Assembly (NCBI RefSeq): GCF_023065955.2
Contig: NW_026622764.1
Coordinates: 44,089,833 to 44,153,832, forward strand
DNA length: 64,000 bases
Reading direction: 5' to 3'
Source of the DNA: Ursus arctos
Taxonomy: Eukaryota > Chordata > Mammalia > Carnivora > Ursidae
Shown: positions 11,690-23,775 of the stretch, in pieces
Numbering within the stretch: the first letter of the stretch is position 1
How the letters are laid out: each line of letters begins with the position of its first letter
Notes under the pieces: generated by a model
Database searches by the model: none
Told to the model about the DNA's origin: nothing
Seen by the model: the letters and a program-made list of their open reading frames with translations, nothing else
Position numbers and translations under genes: made by a program

Positions 11690-12712
11690 TCTTTTTCTAT
11701 CTTCATCTTACTGGATTTGTCTGCTGCATTTTTCACTTTTGTGGCTCCCATTATAGTACTTTATTATGGCTTCTCCTCTTAATCTGGTCAACTCCTTGCT
11801 TGTTTCCTTTCTTGGCTACTTTTTTTGGGCAATATTTTAAATTATTGAACCCCAGGGTGGGGTCCTTAATCTACAATTCATCTCACTTTCTATATTCTTT
11901 GGGCAATCTTATCCAGTCTCATGGTTTCAGATATCATTATTTTCCAATGGATTCCAAGTCTATGCCCTTATTTTGGGCATGTGCCCTGAGCTTCAGACTC
12001 ATCTACCCAATTATTAGCTGGGCATCTCCATAGGAGTGTTCCATGGATACTTGTTTCAGTTGGTGGCATTTTTGGCCACCATCCACCCAGTTGCTCAAGA
12101 TAGAATTTGTGCATCATACAAAATCTGTAATCTCTCATCTCTCTGTGAGACACTCAATCACCAAGTTCTGATTATTCTACTTCCCCTACATAGATTTGAT
12201 TCATCTTTTTCTTGCACATCTACTGTCACCATCATTATCTTCCATGGAATCACTGCCTTCACCTCCCAAAAGGACGATGAGGACAAGACAACATGCAGGT
12301 TATTAATAGTGACTGTGAGCCCTCCTTGATGTGACTTCTGCCTATCTCTCTGTCACTCTGTTCCCTGGCTTGCCTTACACTGGGCACTCAGGCAACACTG
12401 AGCTATTTGTGGTTGTCTTTGTCTAATGGATTGATTTTCACTTCCTGCCTCTGTTCAGCTGTTCCCTTTGTATGGAAAGCTCTTTCCCTAATTATCTAAT
12501 TCAGAAAGCTTTGTTAAACCTTCCTGTTCTCTCTCCAATAACCCCTTTCTACAATCCTCCATTACAATTATATTCATTGCCTTTCTATATTTACCTGCCA
12601 TATTGCTTTATAATCATTAGATTCTCTATCTCTACCTCTGTATATCTTCTGTCAACTTTTGGGGGGCAAAACCATAGTGAATACACCTAAACGTTTGTTG
12701 AGTGAATGACTG
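11690..12712 (+). mobile_element. L2 LINE, 1.0-kb ORF2-to-3'-end copy
   Basis: Starts at the RT motif block ('ggatttgtctgctgcattt'), continues with 'ttatccagtctcatggtttc' near 11910, 'cttcagactcatctacccaa' near 11991, 'ttggccaccatccaccc', and the 3' blocks 'gctgttccctttgtatgga' near 12458 and 'cgtttgttgagtgaatgac' at the very end. It is heavily mutated; the open frames within it (11800-12033, 12036-12329, 12472-12690) are remnants. Confidence 0.8.
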
Positions 12713-13982
12713 CACCAGCTATCTCGCTGAATTGGTAGCAATCTACTTTACTAAAAGCTTTTTAAAATAATGATCATCTCTCCGTGCAGTTAAAATTTTA
12801 TGTGATTTACGTATGGCTGTTTGCCTTGACTCGTAAATTAAGTAGAAGACCAATACTTCTATTCACCTAAACATCCTCCAGTAAACATTTTCTCAGCTTG
12901 TGGCAAAGATTCTGAGCTGTCAGACTGGATGTTGGTATAAACCTTTTATGCCACAGGGAGCAATGTGTGGCCAACAGGATTAGATTCTCTGTAGGAAAGT
13001 GGGAGTTGGATCCTGGGCCAGCACTCTTGATCAAATCTCTTTGCATCAACATGCTGCTCTTGAAGCTATACCTCTCGGTATCACCTCCCCCCGAAAGAGT
13101 GGGGAAAAATGCCAACAACAAAAACATGTACCTGCTTTAAACTTTTTATATTAAATACATCATTTTAAAATCACAAGTATAAAAATTATAAGTTACAAAA
13201 CAGATATAAAGAGAATAGTTTTTCATACTACAAACATATTTCTGGTTTTACTAAAAAAATCATCACAAAATTTATTTAAGTAGTGAGGTCTCAGTAAATT
13301 AAGAAACCATGTGATTAAAAAATATTGCACAAAACCTTTTGGGAACAGATTGGCAATATTAGAAGATACCTGCTCTTTAGATTCATAAATGTGTATTTTC
13401 TTATTAGTGCTTATATTGCTATAGGAATATGCATTCAATATCCACATTTAGCTGTGGCCACATTTATGATAAATGTGATGTGTTTGTATATTATGTTCGT
13501 ACACAAAGTAGTAAGCCTTTTTAAATGTCGTCCTGAATATTTATAAAATATCCTGCCAGCGTTCAAAACAATTTTATGTAATAGATAGTCTGTGATATAT
13601 GCAACATATGGGTAGTTGCTGATTACATCACTTAATGTGTATGATGAAGTAAAAATTATTGGAGTTTATAGTATGTTTTGTTATTGACCAGTTTTACCCC
13701 AAAACTCAAGAAGTTTCATGATTATTTTCTTTGTCAAAAATCTCTCTCACTAATGCCTGAAAGACATCGATACAGTTGTAAATAGTGTCACATGGATGTC
13801 AAACTTGACTCAGATGGATCAACAAGCCATTATTCCTCTCATTTGTACTCATTTTTAATGATCAGCAACTGAGCCTGACAGTATTTTTGTGACACTTTCA
13901 ATCTACAGGACTGAGAGAGCTGTGGTTTATCCCTATCTCACCGGAGACATTAGCATTAACAAGCTGATTCCTGCACTGTCTG
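12713..13982. other. Unassigned AT-rich sequence
   Basis: No repeat family is recognised with confidence. Overlapping chance frames lie on both strands (12867-13127 minus, 13223-13447 minus, 13325-13546 plus). The segment leads into the 176-codon frame that starts at 13983. Confidence 0.4.
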
Positions 13983-14513
13983 GTGCCAGCCACAGGTCAC
14001 ATCGGTGTGAAGGCAGCTGTCTCATGGGTGGGCCATGCCATCTCTATTTTCCAGACAACAACTGGCTGCAGGATCTCACACTATTCACATCCATGTGAAC
14101 TGAATGCCAGCTACCTGCATTATGACCTTTGGTGTAGGAAGGGAAGCATGGCGCTGCTAGCAGAACCCATGCATGTTGCCCATAAGAAGCAGGAATTACA
14201 TATGGTGGGTGAAAAAAAAGTCATCGGACTTCCCCTTGTCCATATCCAGTCAACTGACACTGTTGCCCCTCCTGTTTTAAATCAAGATGAACAAATTCAG
14301 GGCTACCAACACATTGATTTTAGAGTGGCATGGTTTCCTTTTCTAATAGTTTATAGATGTCTGCTGCCAAACAACCAGAGTTTATTCATTAAAACAATTA
14401 CTTTGATTTTCAATCATGTACATTCTTTGAGATCCACTAATATTAATAATATTTTTTGTGCTTCAGTGTTAAAGAGGGAGGAAAAGAAAATTACCATATT
14501 CTTTTCAGTATGA
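13983..14513 (+). other. 176-codon open frame, probably chance
   Basis: One of the two longest start-to-stop frames in the window and the longest one not made of repeats. Its 5' half is GC-richer than its surroundings. I see no signal peptide, transmembrane segment or known motif, and the C-terminal third becomes AT-rich and low in information. A second plus frame (13889-14098) overlaps its start. No convincing splice sites flank it. A conserved non-coding element or a chance frame are both more likely than a gene. Confidence 0.12.
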
Positions 14514-16454
14514 GAATTCTCTCTGTTCTGGGTAGAGAAATTAAGCTCACAGAGCAAATATGACCCTGAAGAACAGTTCTTAACAGAAAAATATATTATT
14601 GCATTACTATTTATTGAAATTTTTTAAAAAATAGTTCTGATTGGCGGATCTTTAGATAATAAGTGTTAAATAGTTTTCTTCTTTACTGCCTGTGAATCTC
14701 ATGGTCCTTTGCACTTTCATTCTTTGATTAATATCTGATCAGTTTGCTAATTATTGGTGGTCTAGGACATCTCCCTAAAACTTCTTCCTGCTTCAAGCAA
14801 AGGATGAATAAATTTGGAAAAGGGTGTAAGTGTTCTTTAAATTCATGGCTACACAATGCAAGAACAAAACTGTTGGAAGTTGAAAACTGGTTATTTGCCT
14901 TGTTTTAGGTGAAGAGAAAGACAAGGGAAAAAAATCCATTATTTGAACTTAATTTTTAAAACACACTAAATCAGTTGCTTGTTGAGATACAAACATAAGC
15001 TAGATTAGAAATACATGTTTCGAGGGGACATTTTTCTCACTTCATACTTCAAGAAAATAGTTGCATATCCAGTGTTTTCTGGTATGAATAGATGAGTTCT
15101 TTTTGCTATTTTCATCATTTGGAAAACAAAACCATCAGAATTACTTGTTTATTTTTTGATCTCGAAGGAAATAGTAGTGTTATCATCAAATTCGGGAAGT
15201 GGGTAAATGCTGGAATAACATAAACAGAAACCATTGTATATAAATAAGCCAATTTAAAGTAATTTAGTCAAGGAAAGGCTCTATTGCTTTCTTAATTTTT
15301 TCCTAAACACTTTGTTTCATTGTAACATGTACTGGGCCTACATGTTTTAATGTTCTTTTTCTCTTTACGTCCCCCTGTGGGGTTTCAGTCCAGTAAATTC
15401 AAAAATCATTGCCTTTGGGGGATTTATTGGTATTTAGAAGCAGATCTCAACATCATACAAATTGCAGTTGTAGTCTGTGTAAGGTAATGGTCAATAAATA
15501 AGGGAGAATAAGAACACTAAAGCTAGATTGTGAGGAAAAGAAAGGAAAAAAGCTTACTACATTCTTTCTAAACAAACAAAAAGGCGTAATTGGAAAAATT
15601 CATTTTTATGTTTCCTTACATTAGATGGGGACCACTGAGTGAAACATTCACTGATGAATTACTCCTGTAATCTGTGTAGGAAAAACAGCTACTGGCAAAT
15701 TAAAGAGTCCTGGAACAGAGCCATGAGAACTAAATGGCTAAAAATGAAAACAGGCAAACATTTGAGAGTATTCTACAGAATACAGATCTTTCAACACCTC
15801 CCCCTTTTCACTGGTTAATTCATCGTCATGGAAACAGAATTTATCAAAATGTTCTTGCTCACTCCTAGTGACCCAGTGAGTAGACTTACAGAGCTGGTGA
15901 AAGGTAACTCAGGCTGAAGCAATTTTTACAAATGATATGCTGCAGTTCATAAATTGGTGAATTTTGAATGGTGCCATTGTGTCAGTGGAACAGGTTTCCA
16001 AGTCTCAAGGGGTGCACTTTTTTGTTTGTTTTTTTTTAAATCTGCCAGGCAGAGAAACCAGAAACCTTTGCTAGTGATTGAACACGGTTGACTAACCCTG
16101 AGGAAAGTGGCCAATTTTAGGTTTTAACTCACCTTTTCCACCTCAGTTTGTTTTCCCTCCTTGTCTAAAGGATGTTCAAATCCAGTATTTGGTAGCATTT
16201 CTTTGGTTCATCCATCTGCCACAGCAGCAATCTCTGCTGTTCTGTAGCTCAAAGATGCAAAAATCCTTCACCCCTCATCGTAACTGTCTTTCCATATCTC
16301 TAGCAGAAGCTAGGTGTTGGCAATCACAGCCTAACAGATTTGGACAGCTTTAAGCTGACACCTTTCCCAGACCTGAGTTAACCCCACGATGGAGTGGCTT
16401 CTTGGTTTAGGGAAAATGACTTGAGGAATTCCCTAAGGAAAAGTGCCATTTTAC

Positions 16455-16487
<33 letters not shown>

Positions 16488-16690
16488 CATCATCCATGCA
16501 GCTGCCAAATTCAGGGAGGGTTGATTTTTTACTTTATTTTATGTTCGCAATTAGTGACTTGTTGTCATGGAAACCACGCTTCAGATGATTCTTGAACTTA
16601 AATGGCTGGATGTGATCAGGCAGAAGCCCTCCCCCTTTTTAGGCTCAGTAGTAGTTGGTGTCTCTCTCTTTGGTTATTTCGATAACAGAA
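14514..16690. other. Repeat-free sequence
   Basis: More than 2 kb with no recognisable transposon except an isolated run of 27 A at 16459-16485, and no long ORF. Absence of old MIR/L2 remnants over this length is unusual for this window and could mean constraint, or only that the repeats have decayed beyond recognition by eye. Confidence 0.4.
16459..16485. repeat. Poly-A tract (27 A)
   Basis: Uninterrupted A27 with no SINE or L1 body upstream. It may be the tail of a severely truncated retrotransposon or a slippage product; the true length may vary between reads. Confidence 0.9.
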
Positions 16691-16930
16691 TCACATAAAA
16701 CACCTATAAACATGCAAAATAATAACATGGGGCAACATCAATTAAAACTGAATATTCAGTAATTCATTCTTTAATTAAGGCTCTTTCCTTTTTTCCTGAA
16801 GCTGTAACCTTTCAAGTGTTAAAACAGACGTAAGAACTAAATCATTTAGTAAAAGAAATCTTTTCTAATTAGCAGTTTGTGATACACTAATGGAAAAGAA
16901 AAACCCAAGATTTGAAATTCCTTTTTGGTT
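16690..16930. promoter_or_regulatory. Candidate conserved regulatory element
   Basis: A repeat-free stretch with several AT-rich palindromic sites: TTAATTAA at 16771-16778, GAATATTC at 16750-16757 and CTAATTAG at 16865-16872. Homeodomain factors commonly bind TAATTA cores, so this is a plausible enhancer fragment. The call rests only on motif content; conservation was not tested. Confidence 0.25.
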
Positions 16931-17026
16931 TTTCATGTTTAATATAGAAAGCAAAATGAAAGAACATCATTTGAAAAGTCTATTCAAGGTAAAGTAACTA
17001 TGGACTGAGGCGCTAGCCTTTTACCG

Positions 17027-17074
17027 GTGCGCGCGTCCGTGCGTGCGTGCGTGTGTGTGTGTGTGTGTGTGTGT
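17027..17074. repeat. Compound (GCGT)n/(GT)n microsatellite
   Basis: Alternating purine-pyrimidine run of about 48 bp beginning with GC/GT-mixed units and ending in pure (GT)n. The GC-containing half adds CpGs. Such runs can adopt Z-DNA; that is a general property and was not observed here. Confidence 0.9.
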
Positions 17075-17523
17075 TTCTTTTGTTTCTTGAGTAGGGAGGG
17101 TTGGGGTTTATCAGGGAAACACCACTGGAGGTTCCTGGCAGCCAGAAATAATTAATCTATATTGAGACTGCAGGCAGTGTCCATGTTTGCATATGTGACT
17201 ACCCTGTGTCAGAGCTGGGAAATGAAAACCTCCAACCATAAGAGCAGCTCATCTTTAAAAAGGAAAAACCAAACACTCAGGCACTCTGGATTTATTTGCT
17301 GACCTCTGTTTGAATACAGAATTCACTACTCTTCAGAAATACTATTATGCAGCATGTACACTAAGCTCTCTATACGTGTCTAGGTTTCTTTACTCTCCAG
17401 GTAATGGGGAATTCACTTCCCTCACTACCTCTATTAATGCTAATTCAGGGACAAGAGGTCCATAGGAGAGGGAGCAAAGTAAGCCTGGTCAATTTTCTTT
17501 TTTAATTTAAAGGACATATTGGC

Positions 17524-17566
17524 TTTTGTTTTGTTTCGTTTTTGTTTTGTTTTGTTTTGTTTTTGC
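17524..17566. repeat. (GTTTT)n low-complexity tract
   Basis: Runs of GTTTT with small interruptions (one GTTTC). Confidence 0.85.
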
Positions 17567-17789
17567 TAGTGGAAAATAAAGTTGACTTCAAACATCTTTT
17601 CAATTAATTAAAACTGAGTGTAAATTCACACTAAATTTTCTGTAGCTGAAGGGAAAACAAACAACTACATTACGTTACATGAGATATAGCGTACGTTACA
17701 TTTATGCTGCATGATACACAAAATCACGGGTCCTGAAGTATGGTAATATTTGTAGCTGTGTGTGAAAAGGTAAGTGAAATTATTTGATT

Positions 17790-17975
17790 GACAATCAGTG
17801 AACCAGACTCATCGTTACTGTAACGATACTCAGTTTCTTAGTTTAGATAGATCATCTGACCTCTCTGTGACTTGGTTTCTTCAACTTTAAAATGGGAAAC
17901 CTATCTGGCCATTTTTCAGTTTCCACACACATGTATTAAGGCCATTTGTGTCGAAGCACTCAATACATTTTGATG
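17790..17975 (+). mobile_element. MIR SINE
   Basis: 'catctgacctctctgtgact', 'ggtttcttcaactttaaaat' and the terminal 'gcactcaatacattttgatg' plus 'aatgaatgac' follow MIR order. A perfect palindrome at 17811-17827 (ATCGTTAC, one base, GTAACGAT) lies in its diverged 5' part. Confidence 0.65.
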
Positions 17976-19664
17976 AATGAATGACTGTGGTATTTTCTTT
18001 TGAAAATTGGACAGTGACAGCTGTAACAGTTTTTTGTTTTTGTTTTTTTTGTTTGTTTGTTTGTTTTTGGTTTTTGGTAAGACAAAGGTATTTACCTTCT
18101 CTCCCCTAAAAATCTATCCTAAGAAACAGATTAGGATGAGATACATTGTCTGTGGTCAGGTAACCATCAGGTTATAAGGTATGTGGGGCCAGAGGAGACT
18201 GGTAAAATGGGAACATAGGACTGCTGCACATTTTGTGTCTCTTTCTTAAATACAGAGCTCTATTGAAAAGCAGAAGGTTTCACTGTTTCTCTCCCAGAAA
18301 CAGTATGCACAGCAGACAAAGATAATAGAAAAGATGTGATGCATGAGGGCACCTCTTTTGATTGTGAGGCCAGAGAGAGTTAGTTAAACAGGAACAGGTT
18401 CTTATCTTCTATCTTGTAGCCTTTACTTGTACCCTGCCCTCTATGTGGAGGTAGAGCAAAGCACGCTTTTCCTCTCTAAGAGATGTGCCCCTGAAGGTCA
18501 AACACAGTCAAGAACTAAGAAGAATGATGCTGGTGCCTGGTGCCTTTCCCTCACTGCTGTGTGTCATCTGTGCGGAGAGAAGTTAGCTGAATATGATCCC
18601 TTGAAAACTAGTGAGGAGGAAGCATATTCATATTTAACTTGAATTCAAGTGAAAAGTAAGCACTAAGAATACTGAGCTTTCTTCCTACGTTGATTTTATC
18701 TGCTTCAGAAAATTAACATCCTACACTGAAATCAGGTAGATGAAAAATATATTTGCTCAAACATATTGTGCTCTGGAGGAGAAAATTACACACACACACA
18801 CACACGTACACATACACACACCCCTATGTTTTAGCATATGCCCCTTTTCCTCTCCTTTTCCAGCCACATGTTTAGTAGAGGAGAGTCAAAAATATTTTGG
18901 GACAGGTGACACAATGAAATAACTAAAGGAATGGGATCATCGAGGAACGGGGATGTCACATCAATCTTCGTACTCTCTGTAGCTGTTTGCTCTGACTTTG
19001 GGTGATATGAGCAGCCTAGTCCTGCTCTGACGACTCTCAAAAGTATACCTTGGGGGTGGTCATCAGTGGTGTTAAACTGTTTACTCCCTGTCCCCCTATC
19101 CTGTCCAATGGTGGTGGGGTGATATGTAAACCAGAAGTGATATAAACCAGCAATGAAACTCGAGGAGATAAATGATACGTTAAATCAAAGTTCCCATTTT
19201 CTTTGGGAACTAAGTTTGCTCTTTGTAAGCTGCTACCAAAATGCCTGAGAATTCAGATAAATTCATGACATGCTAAGAGACTACCTTGCTAATAGCCCCT
19301 TCTTAACATGAACCAGGAAGCAGCTTCTTATTCTTAATTCATTTTATCACATGATCTGTTTGCTTAGCTAGAGATGACTGGGTCCAGAACTAGCACCTGA
19401 GCCAAAGACAGCCAGCTTATGGGTTGGCCAGCAGCCTGTCAGATGGTTTGATGAAGTGATTTGAGTCTGTTCAATGTGGATGCTGATGTTGGAGGGTGAG
19501 GAACCAACCTGGATTCTCTCTTACTGAGTAGAATAGGGACATGGAGAGAGGGACACAGAAAATCAACTGATCAAATGCTAAGAGACACACAGAGGAAAGG
19601 CAGGCATGAGGTGGTGAAAGCCATGTAAGCAAAGAACATGAAGTAGAGAAGAAGAAAGAAAATA
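17976..19664. other. Unassigned sequence with simple repeats
   Basis: Contains a (GTTT)n tract at about 18029-18078 and an imperfect (CA)n at 18787-18820. No transposon is recognised. Several frames of 60-79 codons occur on both strands without any domain. The MER2 element begins at the right edge. Confidence 0.4.
18787..18820. repeat. (CA)n microsatellite
   Basis: ACACAC run interrupted by GTACACAT. Confidence 0.9.
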
Positions 19665-20004
19665 CAGTTGACCATTGAACAACACAGGGGTTGGGGCTTC
19701 CACATCCCACACAGTTGAAAATCTGCAGATAACTTTTGACTCTTCCAAAACTTAATGACTAATAGCTTACTGTTCACCAGAAGACTTACTGATAACATAA
19801 ACAGTCAATTAACACATATTCTGTATGTTATATGTTTTATATACTGTATTCTTACAATGAAGTAGGCTAGAGAAAAGAAAATGTTACTAAGAAATCATAA
19901 GTAAGAGAAAATACATTTATAGTACTGCACTGTGTTTATTGAAAAGAAATCTATGTATAAGTGGATGCGTGCAGTTCAAACCCATGCTGTTTAAGCGTCA
20001 ACTG
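19665..20004 (+). mobile_element. MER2: MER2 (Tigger2-derived) DNA transposon
   Basis: A complete 340-bp element. The left terminus 'cagttgaccattgaacaaca' and the right terminus 'tttaagcgtcaactg' are inverted repeats of the Tigger2/MER2 type. The flanking target is TA on the left (19663-19664) and CA on the right, consistent with a TA duplication with one later change. It is a non-autonomous internal deletion derivative with no transposase frame. Confidence 0.92.
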
Positions 20005-20053
20005 CAATTAGAAAACAGACCAGACCCACTCAAAGTAGAAAAGTGATCTGCGT

Positions 20054-20258
20054 GGGGCACCTGGGTGGCTCAGTCGGTTAAGCGTCTGCCTTCGGCTCAG
20101 TCATGATCTCAGGGTCCTGGGATCAAGCCCCTCATTGGGCTCTCTGCTCAGCAGGGAGCCTGCTTCTCCCTCTCCCTCTGCTGCCCTACACCCCAGCTTG
20201 TGCGCTGTCTCTCTCTCTCTCTCAAATGAATAAATAAAATCTTAAAAAAAAAAAAAAG
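20054..20258 (+). mobile_element. SINEC (carnivore tRNA-Lys SINE)
   Basis: Head 'ggcacctgggtggctcag' at 20056, then 'ggttaagcgtctgccttcgg', 'atctcagggtcctgggatca', a (CT)n stretch and an AATAAAATCTT/poly-A tail. Close to consensus. A target-site duplication is not obvious. Confidence 0.95.
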
Positions 20259-20419
20259 CGAACAGTGTTCTATGACAATAGTGGTGGCTAGATTATGGTG
20301 TGTGACCAGTAGCTTACGTTGTGTGCTATGATGGGACAAAGGCATCTTAATTCTCCATGAAACTGGTTTCCTTGATAGCTGAGAAAGTTTTCTGCGCTCC
20401 CTCATTTCCCCTTGTGTCT

Positions 20420-21910
20420 TCATAGCACATCACCGTAACTTGAAATTTCTCAGCTATTCATATTTCAAATATTTATTCTCTTCCTTTCTCTCTTTCTTTT
20501 CCTTTTGGTATTCCTATTATGTGTATGTTATATTTTTGTATTTGTCCCATAGTGTTTGGATATTGTGTTCTCTTGTTTGTTTTCGTTTTTTAAAAATCTC
20601 TTTGCTTTTCAATTTGGAAGTCTCTATTGACATATCTTCAAGTTCTCGAGTTCTTTCCTTGGCTGGTATAGTCTACTGAGGAGCCCATCAAAAGAATTTT
20701 TTTCATTTCTGTGACAGGATTTTTGATTTCTAGTCTTTCCTCTTGACTCTTTCCTGGAGCTTCCATTTCTCAGCTTACATTACTCCCTTGTTCTTACACA
20801 TTGTCTCTTTGTTCCATGAGAGACCTTAACATACAAATTATAGTTAAATTTCAGGTCTGATCATTTCCAATATCAGCCATATCTGAATCTGGTTCTGATG
20901 CTTACCATGTCTCTTCAGACTGTGTCTTTTTTGCCTTTTAGCATGCTTTGTAATTTTTTGTTGAAAGCCAGACGTGATGTCTTGGGTAGGAGAACTGAGC
21001 TAATCTGAACTTTAGTGTGAGATTTTCTATTTATCTGGCTAGGTGTTAGGCTATGTTTACTGTTGGCTGTAGCTGTAGATGTCAGAGACTGAAATTTCTT
21101 GTGGTGTCCTTGCTTTTGTCATCTCTGTTGTCTTTGAGTTTTCCTGAAGGCTCCTTTGTAAATATGGTCTGAGCCATGTGATTCTTTTTAGCTGTACTCC
21201 TCTGTTATTATTTAGGGGCCCTATTCATGTGGTATAGGATGCGCATGTGAGGATAGGGAAACCATTTTAGTGCCCATGATTATGTCTAAGTCTCAATTTT
21301 ATTTTGTTTTCCCCCCTCAGGTGAGACCAAAAGGCTAGAGGGCACTAGAGTTGGGTATTTACCTTCCTCCACATCTGTTAGACTGTGATAAAACCCAAGT
21401 CAGTTTAACTTTTCTCTCAAGGAAAGATTTTGTTAAGTAGAACAAAATGCTCTAGGTATATTTCAGAATGGTTATTTCTCTCTTTTCCTTTAGGGAGCAT
21501 AACGAGATTTTTCTTCAGTTTCTCGGTAGGAACCTGGTGGGACTACTGGAGTTAAAACTCACAAAAAGTGTGGGGGACACCCCAAAGACTAGGTCTCCAG
21601 GGGTTTTTATTTTTTGTTTGTCTATGCTCACTCTTCAGCAATTAGTCAGTCACCCTTAAAGTATCCTTAATGGTTGCTGGCTCTAGCTGAGGTTTCTCCT
21701 CAGTATCCAGTGAGCTGTGATTCCTTGTATCTGCCTGTTTCTCCAGGTTTGGGGGTAGGGTTTGCTCCATGATCTCAATTCTCTAGTGGATTTGAGAAAA
21801 GTTGTTGATTTTTAGTTTGTTCACCTGTTTACTTATTGTGAGGATGGGAGTGATGACTTCCAAGCTCCTTACATGCTGGACTGGAAACAGGAAGTGAACC
21901 CTGTCACTTG
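20420..21910 (-). mobile_element. Old L1 (L1ME/L1MC-like) 3' region, antisense
   Basis: The plus strand is T-rich, as expected for antisense L1. Recognisable blocks: 'tctttcttttccttttggta' then 'ttcctattatgtgtatg' near 20490, 'gacatatcttcaagttctcg' near 20628, 'aattttttgttgaaagccag' near 20950, 'gttgatttttagtttgttca' near 21804 and 'ccttacatgctggactggaa' near 21870. About 1.5 kb and multiply interrupted, without open frames. The orientation rests on base bias; the sub-family is tentative. Confidence 0.7.
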
Positions 21911-23269
21911 ATATAACCTAAATTCCCCACTGTCCCTTGCAACCAATAAAAGTATAAAGAACAAATGTTGTGTAAGCCACTGGTTGAAGCTTATTTGTTC
22001 GTTTCCTTTTTTAAGTTGGCCTGACCTGATCTCTCTTATCATATTTGAAAATTCTCTTATTAGATGTTTAAAAACTTGTCTTTATTCATATGAGCTGAGG
22101 CAAGTAACTTAACTCATTTTCTCCTCAATTTCTTCATTGGAAAGAGAAACAGAGACAGAAAGATTGATCTTGGTATTTGAAAAAGGTGGGGTGCTATAGA
22201 AATTTATATAATGTAATCTTGCATGCCACTTTTGGACTATTTTGAACGAAGCACTTTATGCAGAGTATTAAAAAAAAACATTTTAAGGTGATATATATTT
22301 TAGTGTCATTTTCTTCCCTTAAATTCCTCTGCCCACCTCTCATTTTTAGATAGGTCATTATTCCAGAAAACTCTCTCATGTCTACAATTTTATAGGAATA
22401 ATATATGGGCAGGTATACTCTTGAGAAAGTATTTTCTTATTATCATTTTTGACAATAGACCTGTTCTATAAAGGGAGTCTTTGAAATAGAAGCTATAATA
22501 TCAATCATCATTTTAGCAATGTAATTTATATACTACAATAGGGACTCTATCACTTTCTCCGCGTTTTGGTTTGCTTCATACATTTTCGGTGCCAATACTT
22601 TATTAACACCTCTTACTTGTTATTCTAAAGTGATTGTTTTCATGAACTTATCAAATTTTATCTCTCTATGCACTAAAAACATGCTGGTGAAGAGGATCAA
22701 CTTACTAATTCAAGTTTATAAAGGATGAAGCACTTGCCCTTGGATTTATATTATCATGATTGCTTTGCAGTGTCTTCAAAGAGGGAAAAAAAGTCCTTCA
22801 GAATAGCTCTGTTTCTGTTTTTCTTTTTATTTATTTAGCCACAAAGTAGCCTTGAAAGATCAGCTATCACACAATCCTGGAGATATTTTTTTCCTGTTAA
22901 TTTATTTATTTTATATGGGGGGGAGGGCAGGATGTGTATAAAGAAAAATAATGAGGTATGACAAGTTATCTGACAGTTTGCTAACACAAATTAACCTTCT
23001 TTTAAAAGACTGGCTGCATGTGAACATCCAGTTTCACTCCAGCTTGTTAACACAGCCTCTGTTTGTGGGACTGTGCTAAAAGAAGGTAGAGTTTGGAAGG
23101 TGCAGGTGGCAGAGAGTGATGATGTTTCTGCTCTATTCTGAGCACTGTGAAGCTTACCATGAACAATACAATATTTTTGCTTGGTTTGGGATGTGTCTAT
23201 TGCTGTGCTCATCTCAGAGCCATCTCCAGAGGATAGAAGTACTTTGGGCAAGAATGTCGTTTTTCTTTT
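21911..23269. other. Unassigned sequence with a faint MIR
   Basis: At 22085-22180 'gaggcaagtaacttaactca' and 'caatttcttcattggaaa' resemble a short sense MIR core. The rest is AT-rich and unassigned. Overlapping frames at 22991-23251 minus and 23116-23304 plus are not recognised. Confidence 0.4.
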
Positions 23270-23388
23270 CTTATTTAATGGTTGAAGAAACTAATGCACA
23301 GTGAAATGATGTGGCTAAGTCAGGGCAGTAAAATTGAGATCAGCACTCACTGTGCTCATGTTTGAATCCTGTTGTTTCACCATTAGCC
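23270..23388 (-). mobile_element. MIR SINE fragment (antisense)
   Basis: 'aatggttgaagaaactaatg', 'tgatgtggctaagtcagggc' and 'gtttgaatcctgttgtttca' match diverged antisense MIR. It abuts the MLT1 LTR. Confidence 0.55.
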
Positions 23389-23390
23389 AT

Positions 23391-23768
23391 TGTCTTGGTC
23401 CATTCTTAGCAGCTTAGGCTGCTATAACAAAACACTATGGGCTAGATCGTTTATAAACAACCACAATTTATTCTTCACGGTTTGGGATACTGGAAAATCC
23501 AAGATCAAGGTGCTAGCATGGTCACTTTCTGCTGAGGTCCCTCTTTCTAGTTCATAGCTCTTGCCCTCCCACTCTGTCCTCACACAGTACAAGGGGTTAG
23601 GGATCTCTCTGAAGCCTCTTTTATAAGGGCACTAATGCCATCTGTGAGGGCTCTCCGTCCTCATGACCTAAGCACCTCCCAAAGGCCCCACCTTTCAATA
23701 TCATCACATTTTGGGCATTAGAATTTCAACATACGAATTTGGGGGGGACATAAACATGAATATCACAA
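23391..23768 (-). mobile_element. Solo LTR, MLT1-type (ERVL-MaLR), antisense
   Basis: The reverse complement of a MaLR LTR: 'aggctgctataacaaaacac', 'tttataaacaaccacaattt', 'ggaaaatccaagatcaaggt', 'tcttttataagggcactaat', 'ctcatgacctaagcacctcc' and 'tttcaacatacgaatttggg'. No internal retroviral sequence adjoins it, so it is a solo LTR. A 7-bp direct repeat 'tagccat' borders it at 23384-23390 and 23769-23775, which suits a target-site duplication although MaLR elements usually duplicate 5 bp. Confidence 0.88.
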
Positions 23769-23775
23769 TAGCCAT

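Noticed and set aside
20054..20130. tRNA gene from A/B-box-like sequence in SINEC heads
   Set aside because: All eleven copies are tRNA-derived SINEs with CT-rich bodies and poly-A tails; the cloverleaf is not preserved.
23391..23768. Endogenous retrovirus provirus
   Set aside because: Only a solo MaLR LTR is present; no gag, pol or env sequence and no second LTR adjoin it.
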